Positions 1-7,457 of a DNA stretch of 7,890 nt are shown here, piece by piece. The notes beneath the pieces were generated by a model, which saw only the letters and a list, made by a program, of their open reading frames with translations, searched no databases and had not been told where the DNA came from. Numbering within the stretch: position 1 is the stretch's first letter; the number at the start of each line of letters is the position of its first letter. Source of the stretch: Chloroflexota bacterium (lineage in GTDB: Bacteria; Chloroflexota; Anaerolineae; Aggregatilineales; UBA2796); assembly GCA_003695215.1 (NCBI GenBank), contig RFIM01000046.1, positions 1 through 7,890 of the forward strand, written 5' to 3'. Position numbers and translations under genes: made by a program.

Positions 1-1197
1 CGCCGTCGGGCTGAGCCAACGCCGCGCCACAGGCACACGAGCACGCAAGAACATGCCAACGCCTGCCGCGCCGCTCACATAGAAGAGCGCAATCGGCACA
101 AGGGCAGGGTAGAGATAGCGCCCTTGAAATTGCACGAACTTCAAGTTGTAGTAGAAGAAAGCGCCAGCCACGCCAAGCAGCGCCGTGCCTAGCACGATCA
201 GGCCTGCCCATTGCACGCCGCTCAGCTGCCTCGCCTTGCTGAAGAGCGCATAAAGCGCGCCGCTCAGCGCTAGCGCCGTCAGGATGTGCAGCACGTGGTA
301 GGTGCTGCTCTGCATTGGCACTGCCATCTCGCCGAATTGGCCCCAGAAGCTCTGGAAAGTCGTACCGATTAAATCCTCCAGCCAGCCTGTCAGGCCGCGC
401 CGCGCGATCCATGCTTCTCTGGTCGGTTGCCCAGAGATGGCGAGCGCAAGGCTATCGTGCCGTTGCTGAGCCAAGAAGTCAGGGAAGCCATAGACCACGA
501 CGTTGCGCAGCCAAAAAGTGCCGCCGATCAGTGCCGCTGGCACAGCAATCGCTATAGCGCCACGCCAAAAGGTGCGCCATGGCCGCTCGGCGCGCAGCGA
601 CCGCAGAAGTAGCGTCGCAGCGACCGCCGCCGTCAAAGGATAGAGCGTCAATTTAGTGACAAAGCACACGCCTAGCACTGTTCCGATCCAAAGTGGCTGC
701 AAGTGGCGCTCCGAGCGCAGCCACCATAAACACAGCGCCAAGAGCGCGGCCGCCAAGCTCTCGGCCAAGGCGTCGTTGTTCACGCCGACCACCATGCCCA
801 ACCGTTGCGGCAAGAACGCTATAAAGCCCGTCACGCCCAGTGCGAGCCAGGGCTGCTGCGGAAAGAGCGCGCGCATGGCGCTCCATGCGCCGAAAAGTGC
901 GCCACTGCCGAGCAGCAAAGTGGCGGCGCGCAAGGCGTCAAGATCGCCTTCGGTCGCGCGGTACAGAGGCGCCAAGAGGATGTAATAGAGCGGCGGCTGA
1001 TGATCTTCGTAATCCGTCCAGGTCGGGCTGATCTCCAGCTCAGGGCAACATCCATCATACGCAATTTGGGCGATGGTGCGCACATGCGCGCGCTCATCCG
1101 GTGTACGCCCATGTGGTGTAGCGCGCAAATAAAGGCTGCCCAAGGTAAGGTAGGCAGCCACAACGATCCAAAGTGGCAGGTGAACCAGGCGCGGCAT
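1..1197 (-). CDS. GT-C type membrane glycosyltransferase (GT39/ArnT-like or DUF2142-like), 3' end cut by window edge
   Basis: The frame is open for 399 codons from an ATG at 1197 to the window edge, so the C-terminus is missing. The product is very hydrophobic with many membrane segments. Residues 8-25 form the first helix. They are followed by an acidic motif TPDERAH (32-38; D34, E35) and DHQPPLYYILLAPLYR (65-80), then VNNDALAE (139-146) and, near the edge, QGRYLYPALVP (358-368). In GT-C families the acidic pair after the first helix is the usual catalytic/metal site. The (H)xPPLYY, NNDAL and GRYLYP blocks are typical of dolichyl-phosphate-mannose transferase-like and DUF2142 proteins. I infer transfer of a sugar from a polyprenyl-phosphate carrier to a glycan, lipid or protein on the outer membrane face; the substrate is unknown. 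The ATG overlaps the TAA stop of the upstream kinase gene (TAATG, 1199-1195). The nearest purine-rich stretch is about 14 nt away, so translation is probably coupled. Family is fairly sure, exact function is not. Confidence 0.82.
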   Translation of the reverse strand, partial: MPRLVHLPLWIVVAAYLTLGSLYLRATPHGRTPDERAHVRTIAQIAYDGCCPELEISPTWTDYEDHQPPLYYILLAPLYRATEGDLDALRAATLLLGSGALFGAWSAMRALFPQQPWLALGVTGFIAFLPQRLGMVVGVNNDALAESLAAALLALCLWWLRSERHLQPLWIGTVLGVCFVTKLTLYPLTAAVAATLLLRSLRAERPWRTFWRGAIAIAVPAALIGGTFWLRNVVVYGFPDFLAQQRHDSLALAISGQPTREAWIARRGLTGWLEDLIGTTFQSFWGQFGEMAVPMQSSTYHVLHILTALALSGALYALFSKARQLSGVQWAGLIVLGTALLGVAGAFFYYNLKFVQFQGRYLYPALVPIALFYVSGAAGVGMFLRARVPVARRWLSPTA

Positions 1198-4100
1198 TAT
1201 TGCGTTAGCTTCTCACCTTCTTTAGCCAGCGGAATGGTGAAGTGGAAGGTCGTGCCGACGCCCAGCTCGCTTTCCACCCAGATTCGCCCGCCATGCGCCT
1301 CGATCAAGCCGCGCGTCAGCGACATGCCCAAGCCCGTGCCAGGCTGATCTTTGGCCTCAGGATTATCGCTGCGCCAATAAGGCTTGAACAAATTCTGTAG
1401 GTCTTGTGCGCTCATGCCGATGCCTGTATCGCTGACAGCGCAATGCACCACTTCAGGCGCGCCGTTCTCATCCCAGATGTTGCGCGCGCGCTCGGCGAAG
1501 ATGGTCACCTTGCCGCCTGGCTTGGTATATTTGTTGGCGTTGCTGATGAAGTTGGTCATGATCTGGATCAAACGTCGCTCGTCGCCCCAGACCAGCGGCA
1601 AATCTTCTGGCACTTGCAAGATGATCTGCTGATTCTTCTCATCGAAGGCGCGTTGCATCGGGCGGACGGTATCGAGCACGACGTTGAAGAAATTGACCGC
1701 CTTCATATTCAAGCGCAGATTGCCCGTCTCTTGCGCTGTCACGTCCGTGAAGTCTTCCACTAGCTGTTGCAGGCGCAGCGCATTGCGCTGGATGATGTTG
1801 ATGTAGTTCTGTTGCTGCTCGTTCAGCGCGCCAAGCACGCGCGTGCTGAGCAAGTCGGCGTAGCCTTTGATCGAAGCCAGCGGATTCTTGAATTCATGCG
1901 CCACTTTGCCGATGAAACTGATGCGCTGCATATTGGCGCGTTGCAGCTGCGCAAAGAGCTGTGCGTTGGCGATAGCCGTGTTGGCGTGTTCGGCAATGCC
2001 TTCGATATGCTCAGCTGTCATCTGCGTGAAGACGCCTTCTTGCGTCGTCTCCAAAAGCAGCACGCCTGTCACGCTCTCGCCTGTGATCATCGGCACAGCA
2101 ATTTGGCTGACCGCCTCAGGTAGGACGCGCAAGCCGTCGATCGGCAATGCGCTGTTAGGCGTCAGCAAAGGACGATTGCGCCGATAAGCGTGACCGAGAA
2201 TGCCATGATCGATTGGGAAAACATCGCCCGCTTTGATGATCCGCTCAGGGTAGCCGGCGCAGCCGACCACTTCAAAGCGCAGCCGATCCTGGCTGACCAG
2301 CGCCAAAAGCGCTGCATCGGCGCCACTTTCACGGATGGCGTTGTCAACCGTCAGGTCGACGACGCGCTGAAAGTCAAGCGTACGATTCAGCTCTTGGTCG
2401 ATGCGCTGCATGTTGAAGAGCTGACGGACGCGCTCAGCGAGCGCCTCATCGGTGCGGCGGAATAGATTGGCGTTCTCAATGGCGATTGCTGCCTGACCGG
2501 CGAAAGTCATCAGCAGATTGGCGTTGTTGTTATCGAAGCCTGTGCCATCGCGCTTGTTCATCACTTCCAGCACGCCGATCACACGGCTGCGTGAGATGAG
2601 CGGCACAGCCAAGACGCTGTTGGTGCGGAAGGAGAGCTCATCAGCTTGGACCGCACTCATCTCGCCGTACCAATGCGGATCGTTCTGGGCGTCATTGGCG
2701 ATCATGTATTGCGCAGTGGCAGCCACTGTGCCTGCAATGCCACTGCCAATGGGCACATGCTTGCCTATCAGCTCATCGCCAATGCCGCCCACGACCAATT
2801 CGAAGACCAAATGGCGCCGTTCTTCATCCACCAGGAGCAAACTGCCCGCCTCGCAGTCCAAAATGGCGACGGCCGACTCGACGATGTTCTGCAACAGCGC
2901 ATCGACGTCCTCGAAGAAGGTGGCGAGTTGGGAGCTGGTGGTGTTGAGCATCTGCATTTGGTGAGCCAGCTGCTTGCTCTCTTCAAGCAGCTGCAGTTTG
3001 TAGATGGCCGTAGCTGCTAGGTCGGCGATGTTCCAGAAAAGCCGCGTTTGCTCTTCTGTATATATCGCGCCTGCTTCAGTAGTGCCTAGCGCCAAGGCGC
3101 CGATGCAGCGCCCTTCGGCCGCATTCAGCGGCACGCCTAGCCAAGCGCGTAGATTCGGATTCTCAGGGATCAAGCCGCGCCGTTGCAAATCGCGTGCGTA
3201 GTTATCCGTGCGGTACGGCTGTCGGCTGCGCACGATCTCGCTGTAGATATCCTGATCAGCAGGCCAGCGGTAGCCCTCGCGCTCTGGCACGCGCTCGCCC
3301 TCTTCCTGGTAGAAAGCGTAGGTCAGATCGTTCGTGCGATCGTCGTAAAGGACGATGTAGAAGTTCGGCGCCTCAATCACCTTGCTGACTTGTGCGTAGA
3401 TGAACTCGAGCAACGTGTCGAAATCCATGGCGATGTTCAAGCTAGCGCTGACCTGCACCAGGACTTTCAATTCGCGCTCATTTTGCTGCGACTCCAGCAT
3501 CACCTGAGCGCGCTCCAGCGCCGCAGCCGCTTGCATGGCAATGCCTTCTAGGAAGCGCAGGTCTTCATGATTGTAGGGCGCGTTATCGTGATGCGGCCCA
3601 AGCGCAATGAAGCCGTTCAAGCGCCTGGCGCTCTGCATTCGGGCGATGATCGGCGTGTTCAGGACGGCCAAGCGCGGGCGATCTGCCTGTAGCTCAGCCG
3701 CAGGGAAGGTCTCACGAGTCAAGTTGACGATCGGCTCGCTCTCGCTTAGCACGCGCACCAAGCCGCCATCTGCCTTAAAGCGGATATCAGTCTGTGAGCG
3801 GCGCGCATTCCGATCCAGGATTGGCTCATAATCGCCCGTGAGGATATTCTGCACATAAATGAAAACATACTGCGGATTGAGCGTCTCTTTGATCTCACGA
3901 TCCAAGAGCTGGACGATCTCACGGATTTGAATGGCCGTGGCTAAGTTGCGCGTGAACTGATCGAGCCGCTGCGCATATTGGCGCCGCTGGCGGAAAAATG
4001 CTTGTTCGATGAAACGCTCCATGCGCAGCCGCAGCGGCGCGAAGAAAAGCGCGATCACTAGCAAAGTGCCGCCAATCAGCACAGGGCTATCAGGGCGGAT

Positions 4101-5366
4101 GAAGCCTGCCGTCAGCAAATAGGCGGCGCCTGTCACTGAAAGATAGCCGAGCGTGAGCAAAAGGCCCAGGGTGCCCAGCACGAGCGTATCGTTCACTAAG
4201 CGATCCGTGCCAAGCGCGCTGCCTTCGCGGCGCAACAGTATGGCATAAGCCATGCCGAACGGGAAAAACAGGGCAGGCAGCTGCAGGTAGATGGTCGAGA
4301 AGCTGAGACCGCGAATGCCTTGCGCGTTCTCGATCTGATTAGTTATCCACCACAAAGCAATAGGCAGAATCGGCACGATAATGCTGATCAGGGCGACTGA
4401 GGCACGCTCTCGGGCGAGCGCTGAAATAGCAGCGCGCCGCTTGATGAACATGCTGATCGCGAAGAAGGCGCTCATGCCGATAGCGATCAGCAAAGCTAGC
4501 GAGATCGAGGCGCTGTAAGTGGCGCTAAACTGGCTCAGGATCAGGGTCACTAGCAGAAGCGCGCCGCACAGCGCGCCAATGCGCTTCTGCCAGGCTTGGC
4601 GGCGGCGCTGTGGGATCAATGGGAAGGGGAAGAGCAGGCCGAATTGGAAGAGCATGAAGCTGAGCAAAATCAGCAATGCCTGCAAGGCAAACGTGAGCCG
4701 ATAAGTGCTGCTGATCTCAAAGCGCGCCACAGCCAGTATAGCGCCGCTTGCCAAGATGATAATCAAGGCGCGGATCGGCTCGACATGGCGCTGCGTGAGC
4801 CATAGCCACACGCCGAGCGCTACCAAGCAGAGCGTCACCAAAAAGCCGATGCCCCAGTAGCCGATCCAATCGGCTAAAGGCAAGCGCTCAAGGCGTACTT
4901 CGAAAAGACACTCGGCCAGGCCGCTGCTGAGCTCAGTGCAGGCCGCAGGCAAAGCGCTGCCAACAGCTATCTCGCGCTGGATGCGTAGACGCGCCACATG
5001 ACCGAAGGGCAGCTCGGCTAGGCAAGCGTTCAAGGCCTGCCCAGGCGCATCGCCCGCCACAGGGCAGTCATCCAGGCTGATCAGCCTATCGCCGCTGCGC
5101 ACGCCCGCTTTCAGCGCAGTCCACTCGCCGCCGGCCAACGGCCGTGAGCCGATGAACGTGCCTGTTGGATAAAGGAAAGCGCCGATGAACGGCTGATTGT
5201 ACCACTGAACTGACCATACCAGGCCTAAGACCGTCACGCTGAGCGCCACCAGCAAAGCAAGGCTTGCCGCAAAGTTGTTGGCGAGCATGAAGCCCTGCGC
5301 CGCTGTAGATGTGGCAGCGCGCTTGGTCACCTCAGAATTGCCAAAAGCAGGCAGACTGACACTCAT
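1197..5366 (-). CDS. Membrane-bound multi-GAF hybrid-sensor histidine kinase (orphan, PDZ-like sensor domain)
   Basis: This encodes 1389 residues from the ATG at 5366, numbered here from that Met. A membrane helix (about 31-52) is followed by a probably exported domain (69-160) with a PDZ-like stretch AGVRSGDRLISLDD and four cysteines (101, 115, 143, 153). About nine more hydrophobic segments follow (167-445). A basic juxtamembrane segment (RLRMERFIEQAFFRQRRQY) leads to four GAF-like domains (roughly 478-617, 640-788, 818-967, 996-1136) joined by helical linkers. The kinase core is complete: phospho-acceptor H1157 in the AHEFKNPL H-box, N-box N1272/N1276, G1-box DTGIGM (D1313), F-box LFKPYW and G2-box GTGLG (1343-1347). 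It should autophosphorylate on H1157 in response to envelope or small-molecule signals, but the ligand is not predictable. GAF3 carries N937-K938 and F944 of the NKFDE motif of cyclic-nucleotide GAFs, while the final D-E pair is N-A. There is no HAMP, receiver or neighbouring response regulator. An in-frame GTG at 5381 would add five residues, but its own upstream region lacks a ribosome binding site. Confidence 0.93.
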   Translation of the reverse strand: MSVSLPAFGNSEVTKRAATSTAAQGFMLANNFAASLALLVALSVTVLGLVWSVQWYNQPFIGAFLYPTGTFIGSRPLAGGEWTALKAGVRSGDRLISLDDCPVAGDAPGQALNACLAELPFGHVARLRIQREIAVGSALPAACTELSSGLAECLFEVRLERLPLADWIGYWGIGFLVTLCLVALGVWLWLTQRHVEPIRALIIILASGAILAVARFEISSTYRLTFALQALLILLSFMLFQFGLLFPFPLIPQRRRQAWQKRIGALCGALLLVTLILSQFSATYSASISLALLIAIGMSAFFAISMFIKRRAAISALARERASVALISIIVPILPIALWWITNQIENAQGIRGLSFSTIYLQLPALFFPFGMAYAILLRREGSALGTDRLVNDTLVLGTLGLLLTLGYLSVTGAAYLLTAGFIRPDSPVLIGGTLLVIALFFAPLRLRMERFIEQAFFRQRRQYAQRLDQFTRNLATAIQIREIVQLLDREIKETLNPQYVFIYVQNILTGDYEPILDRNARRSQTDIRFKADGGLVRVLSESEPIVNLTRETFPAAELQADRPRLAVLNTPIIARMQSARRLNGFIALGPHHDNAPYNHEDLRFLEGIAMQAAAALERAQVMLESQQNERELKVLVQVSASLNIAMDFDTLLEFIYAQVSKVIEAPNFYIVLYDDRTNDLTYAFYQEEGERVPEREGYRWPADQDIYSEIVRSRQPYRTDNYARDLQRRGLIPENPNLRAWLGVPLNAAEGRCIGALALGTTEAGAIYTEEQTRLFWNIADLAATAIYKLQLLEESKQLAHQMQMLNTTSSQLATFFEDVDALLQNIVESAVAILDCEAGSLLLVDEERRHLVFELVVGGIGDELIGKHVPIGSGIAGTVAATAQYMIANDAQNDPHWYGEMSAVQADELSFRTNSVLAVPLISRSRVIGVLEVMNKRDGTGFDNNNANLLMTFAGQAAIAIENANLFRRTDEALAERVRQLFNMQRIDQELNRTLDFQRVVDLTVDNAIRESGADAALLALVSQDRLRFEVVGCAGYPERIIKAGDVFPIDHGILGHAYRRNRPLLTPNSALPIDGLRVLPEAVSQIAVPMITGESVTGVLLLETTQEGVFTQMTAEHIEGIAEHANTAIANAQLFAQLQRANMQRISFIGKVAHEFKNPLASIKGYADLLSTRVLGALNEQQQNYINIIQRNALRLQQLVEDFTDVTAQETGNLRLNMKAVNFFNVVLDTVRPMQRAFDEKNQQIILQVPEDLPLVWGDERRLIQIMTNFISNANKYTKPGGKVTIFAERARNIWDENGAPEVVHCAVSDTGIGMSAQDLQNLFKPYWRSDNPEAKDQPGTGLGMSLTRGLIEAHGGRIWVESELGVGTTFHFTIPLAKEGEKLTQ

Positions 5367-5375
5367 GCTTTTCGG

Positions 5376-5381
5376 CTCCAC
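5376..5381 (-). promoter_or_regulatory. Ribosome binding site of the sensor kinase, decides start at 5366
   Basis: On the minus strand GTGGAG lies 9 nt before the ATG at 5366. The same bases include the alternative in-frame GTG at 5381, which itself has only CCATGGTTTGA upstream and no Shine-Dalgarno-like stretch. This makes the ATG the better start. Confidence 0.55.
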
Positions 5382-5411
5382 TCAAACCATGGATCGGTCG
5401 CTCAGCGCAGA

Positions 5412-5417
5412 ATTATA
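5412..5417 (-). promoter_or_regulatory. -10 box of the sensor kinase transcript
   Basis: The minus strand has a perfect TATAAT (in TTGCGTTATAATTCTG) 46 bp before the kinase ATG, inside the only gap between the endonuclease and kinase genes. No convincing -35 hexamer is seen at 16-18 bp; the region there reads TATGCT. An A-tract (5447-5441 on the minus strand) lies about 24 bp further upstream and could act as an UP-like element. The start of transcription would be near 5405. This suggests the kinase-glycosyltransferase pair has its own promoter. Confidence 0.5.
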
Positions 5418-5440
5418 ACGCAAGCCTGTGCGATAGCATA

Positions 5441-5469
5441 TTTTTTTCAGAGCAATAGGCTCTGCAGAG
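5441..5469. repeat. Overlapping inverted repeats beside an A/T tract, candidate operator
   Basis: The plus strand reads seven T (5441-5447), then CAGAGC (5448-5453), AATAG, GCTCTG (5459-5464). The perfect 10-bp palindrome CTCTGCAGAG (5460-5469) overlaps the last arm, so the half-site CAGAG/CTCTG occurs three times in 22 bp. It sits about 43-65 bp upstream of the presumed kinase transcription start, which fits an activator or repressor site. It is not a normal terminator for the minus-strand transcript of the endonuclease: on that strand the stem is followed by A residues, not T. A regulatory function is inferred from position and symmetry only. Confidence 0.35.
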
Positions 5470-5524
5470 CGGCCATGCGTTATGGCAGGCTAAAGGCCAG
5501 GAGCGCGGCAGTGGCGCTTGTGCG

Positions 5525-6430
5525 TTACGACTCGTCCTCAAGCGCCTCGATGACCGTGCCTTCGTGAATGGCGCGCAGGCGCCGATAGGTCGCCTGGAGC
5601 GTGAGCGCATCAGCTACGTGGAATGGCTCAGGTGCTTCAACGCCGACTGTGCCACGCGCTTCCACGTCAATTAGCGCCTGCAGCAGCTCGCGGTAAGCGA
5701 AATCGGCCTCGTTCAGCGGAATATGTTGGCGCTCGCCCTTCGGGCCGTAGTCGATGCCGCTCAGATGCACGTGTAAAGTTTCCAGGCCGCGCCTGCCCAG
5801 CCCATCTTCGATAGCTTTGAGCATGGCGCGGAATTCCACATACGTGTTGTGCTTGCCATCGCGAGCGTGCAAATGCGCGAAGTCAATAGCAGGCAGAACG
5901 CCTTCGACATCGCGGCTGAGCTGGATGATCTCATCCAATGTGCCGAACATAGCAGGCTTGCCCATGGTCTCAGGGCGCAAAGTGACCGTCACACCTTCGG
6001 CGCGCAGGATCGCAGTCAGCTCCAGCAACTTTTCGCGCACGCGCTCGTAAACTTTTTCAGGCGGCTGATTGTGATAAGAGGCAGGATGAAAGACGATATC
6101 GCGGGCGCCTGCCAAAAAGCCTTTGCGCGCCGCTGCCAAGAGCCTCTCGTCGCTCTTGCGCATCAGCTCGGCAGTTTGGCTGTTCAAGTTGATGAAATAA
6201 GGCGCATGAACGCTGAGGGTGATGTTATATTGCTCAGCAGCAGCTTTGATGGCAGCGCAGGCTTCATCAGTGACGCGCACGCTTTGCACCCAGGCGATCT
6301 CAAGGTGATCTAAGCCGAGCGCACGGCTGTGCGCGATAGCGAGCGGCGTGCCACCAGGCTTCGGCGTGGTCTGCGGTGCGCCGACTGTGCCAAAGCGCAA
6401 AGGTTCAGCGGACGAGTCTGATCTAGGCAT
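5525..6430 (-). CDS. nfo: Endonuclease IV-family AP endonuclease (TIM-barrel, archaeal/thermophile-type)
   Basis: The protein has 301 residues from the ATG at 6430, close to the usual 280-300 of the family. The fold expected is a xylose-isomerase-like TIM barrel with a zinc cluster. It would cut DNA 5' to abasic sites in base excision repair in the cytoplasm. Visible metal-ligand blocks are VHAPY (H75), VFHPASYH (H115), RPETMGK (E154), IDFAHLHA (D183, H186), HVHLSGIDYG (H222) and VEAPEP (E265). These match in order the E. coli Nfo ligands H69, H109, E145, D179, H182, H216 and E261. The Nfo segment carrying D229 and H231 (DRHH) is replaced by GERQHIPL (E233, H236), as I recall from archaeal-type homologues. 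An open frame continues upstream to 6520, but those 30 residues are low-complexity. The ATG at 6430 has AAGGA 7 nt before it, so I prefer this start. A different TIM-barrel isomerase/epimerase is less likely. Confidence 0.75.
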   Translation of the reverse strand: MPRSDSSAEPLRFGTVGAPQTTPKPGGTPLAIAHSRALGLDHLEIAWVQSVRVTDEACAAIKAAAEQYNITLSVHAPYFINLNSQTAELMRKSDERLLAAARKGFLAGARDIVFHPASYHNQPPEKVYERVREKLLELTAILRAEGVTVTLRPETMGKPAMFGTLDEIIQLSRDVEGVLPAIDFAHLHARDGKHNTYVEFRAMLKAIEDGLGRRGLETLHVHLSGIDYGPKGERQHIPLNEADFAYRELLQALIDVEARGTVGVEAPEPFHVADALTLQATYRRLRAIHEGTVIEALEDES

Positions 6431-6437
6431 GAGGCGT

Positions 6438-6442
6438 TCCTT
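6438..6442 (-). promoter_or_regulatory. Ribosome binding site of the endonuclease IV homologue
   Basis: AAGGA on the minus strand lies 7 nt before the ATG at 6430. It argues against the longer in-frame start at 6520, which would also overlap the divergent gene's leader. Confidence 0.55.
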
Positions 6443-6484
6443 CACAGCGGTGAGCCGTGTTAGAGTCAAAAGTAACTGACTGCA

Positions 6485-6490
6485 ATTGTA
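6485..6490 (-). promoter_or_regulatory. Possible -10 box for the endonuclease gene in the divergent intergenic region
   Basis: The minus strand reads TACAAT (one mismatch to TATAAT) with TTGCAG 18 bp upstream, giving a leader of about 48 nt to the ATG at 6430. The -35 match is only 3 of 6, so this is tentative. In the same 97-bp gap (6431-6527) I see no good -10 box for the plus-strand gene. Confidence 0.25.
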
Positions 6491-6527
6491 TGCAAGCAAG
6501 GCAGGAGACTGCAAAGGCATAAGGCGG

Positions 6528-7424
6528 ATGAACGACTACGGCATTCCAGGAACTTTCGGCGATGAAGCGCGCTTGCGGCGCCAAATTCTGTTCAGCTCGC
6601 TCGGCGCGTTCGCGCTCATTTTCTTGCTGTGGCAGATCGCGCCGCACAACCAGACGGTCAGCAGTTTGCTCTACCCTTTTCGGCTGATAGTGACCTTCGT
6701 GCATGAGGCAGGGCATGGGCTCACGGCGCTGCTCACAGGCGGACGCTTCCTTGAGTTCCGCGTCTTCGCGAACGGCGCGGGCTTGGCGACCACAGCAGGC
6801 GGCAATCGCTTCTTGATCACGCAGATGGGCTACCTGGGCGCGGCGCTTTTCGGCGCGGTTTTGCTCTACGCGGCCAATCGGGTGCGCAGCGTGCGTTTGG
6901 TAGCAGTGCTAGCAGGCTTGTTCTTCATCGGCTGCGCGTTGCTCTTCACGGGCAGCGAAGGCGCGCTGCTGATCGGCGGCATCGGCTTGACCATCGCCTT
7001 ATGGTCAGCAGGTGCCACATTGCATGAGAGTCAGAATCAGCTGCAGATCATCCTGCGCATCGCTGCGATAGGCGCCTTGGCACTGACCTTTGTGATGGTG
7101 CGCGATAATGTGGCGCTGCTGACAGGCGTGATCAGCGGCACAGCGCTCTTCGCGCTTGCCGTGCTGGCTTCGCGTCCGCTGATTCTCTTTTTGCTGAATG
7201 CCTTGGCGCTGATCGTCGGCTTCAACGCGCTCAACGACATCCTCTCCTTATGGAACAATCAATCTGCCGTGCTCGGCAATGTGCCGAACGACGCCTTGGC
7301 GCTGGCCAAGCTGACTAACCTGCCCGTCAACTTCTGGCTGATCGTGTGGATTGCGATCGCCTTCAGCATGATGGGCGCGGCCGTCTGGCTCGGCATCATC
7401 CGACCGACGCGGCGCATACGTTAG
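6528..7424 (+). CDS. M50B-like membrane metalloprotease homologue
   Basis: The 298-residue protein is strongly hydrophobic with a short soluble N-terminus and about eight membrane segments. The zinc-binding HExxH is present as FVHEAGHGLTALLTGG (H59, E60, H63) inside a predicted helix. It is followed by GNRFLITQMGYLGAALFGA (92-110) and a C-terminal block NALNDILSLW (233-242; N236, D237) and VPNDALALAKLTNLP (252-266). This order (HEAGH, GYLGAALxG, NxxxDI, NDA, TxLP, W) is typical of the Peptidase_M50B-like family. Its members are site-2-protease relatives whose substrates are mostly unknown, and D237 or D255 could be the third metal ligand. Proteolysis is inferred from family only. Start choice: a TTG at 6486 in the same frame would add 14 residues, but the ATG at 6528 directly follows AAGGCGG and starts the conserved part, so it is preferred. 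It diverges from the endonuclease gene; there is no obvious partner (anti-sigma factor, sporulation gene) next to it. Confidence 0.8.
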   Translation: MNDYGIPGTFGDEARLRRQILFSSLGAFALIFLLWQIAPHNQTVSSLLYPFRLIVTFVHEAGHGLTALLTGGRFLEFRVFANGAGLATTAGGNRFLITQMGYLGAALFGAVLLYAANRVRSVRLVAVLAGLFFIGCALLFTGSEGALLIGGIGLTIALWSAGATLHESQNQLQIILRIAAIGALALTFVMVRDNVALLTGVISGTALFALAVLASRPLILFLLNALALIVGFNALNDILSLWNNQSAVLGNVPNDALALAKLTNLPVNFWLIVWIAIAFSMMGAAVWLGIIRPTRRIR

Positions 7425-7449
7425 GCCTTTCTTAAGGCAGGGCATGCCC
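7425..7449 (+). other. Small hairpin and palindrome after the M50B gene, weak terminator candidate
   Basis: Directly after the TAG stop, GCCTT (7425-7429) and AAGGC (7434-7438) can pair around a TCTT loop, followed by the perfect palindrome GGGCATGCCC (7440-7449). There is no T-run after either, so intrinsic termination is doubtful and read-through into moeA is possible. Confidence 0.22.
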
Positions 7450-7457
7450 GTGCGCGC

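Noticed and set aside
684..1177. A 14-bp direct repeat, CGATCCAAAGTGGC, at 684-697 and 1164-1177 inside the glycosyltransferase gene.
   Set aside because: Both copies are in the same frame and encode PLWI at the start of a membrane helix; similar peptide and codon choice explain it, and there is no third copy or flanking structure.
805..1347. Open frame of 180 codons on the plus strand across the glycosyltransferase/kinase junction.
   Set aside because: It lies antisense to two well-supported genes, has no recognisable motif and an arginine- and lysine-rich composition typical of a shadow frame.
2646..3020. Plus-strand open frames inside the kinase gene (also at 1404-2123, 2190-2465, 2518-2964 and 3183-3551).
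   Set aside because: They are complementary to conserved GAF and kinase sequence; the minus-strand protein is unambiguous and the plus-strand products match nothing.
5502..5518. Hairpin AGCGC-7-GCGCT just after the endonuclease stop as a terminator.
   Set aside because: The stem is only 5 bp and no T-run follows on the minus strand, so intrinsic termination is not supported.
5413..5610. A 65-codon minus-strand open frame spanning the endonuclease 3' end and the gap before the kinase.
   Set aside because: It overlaps the endonuclease C-terminus in another frame, is Arg/Ser-rich, and covers the promoter region.
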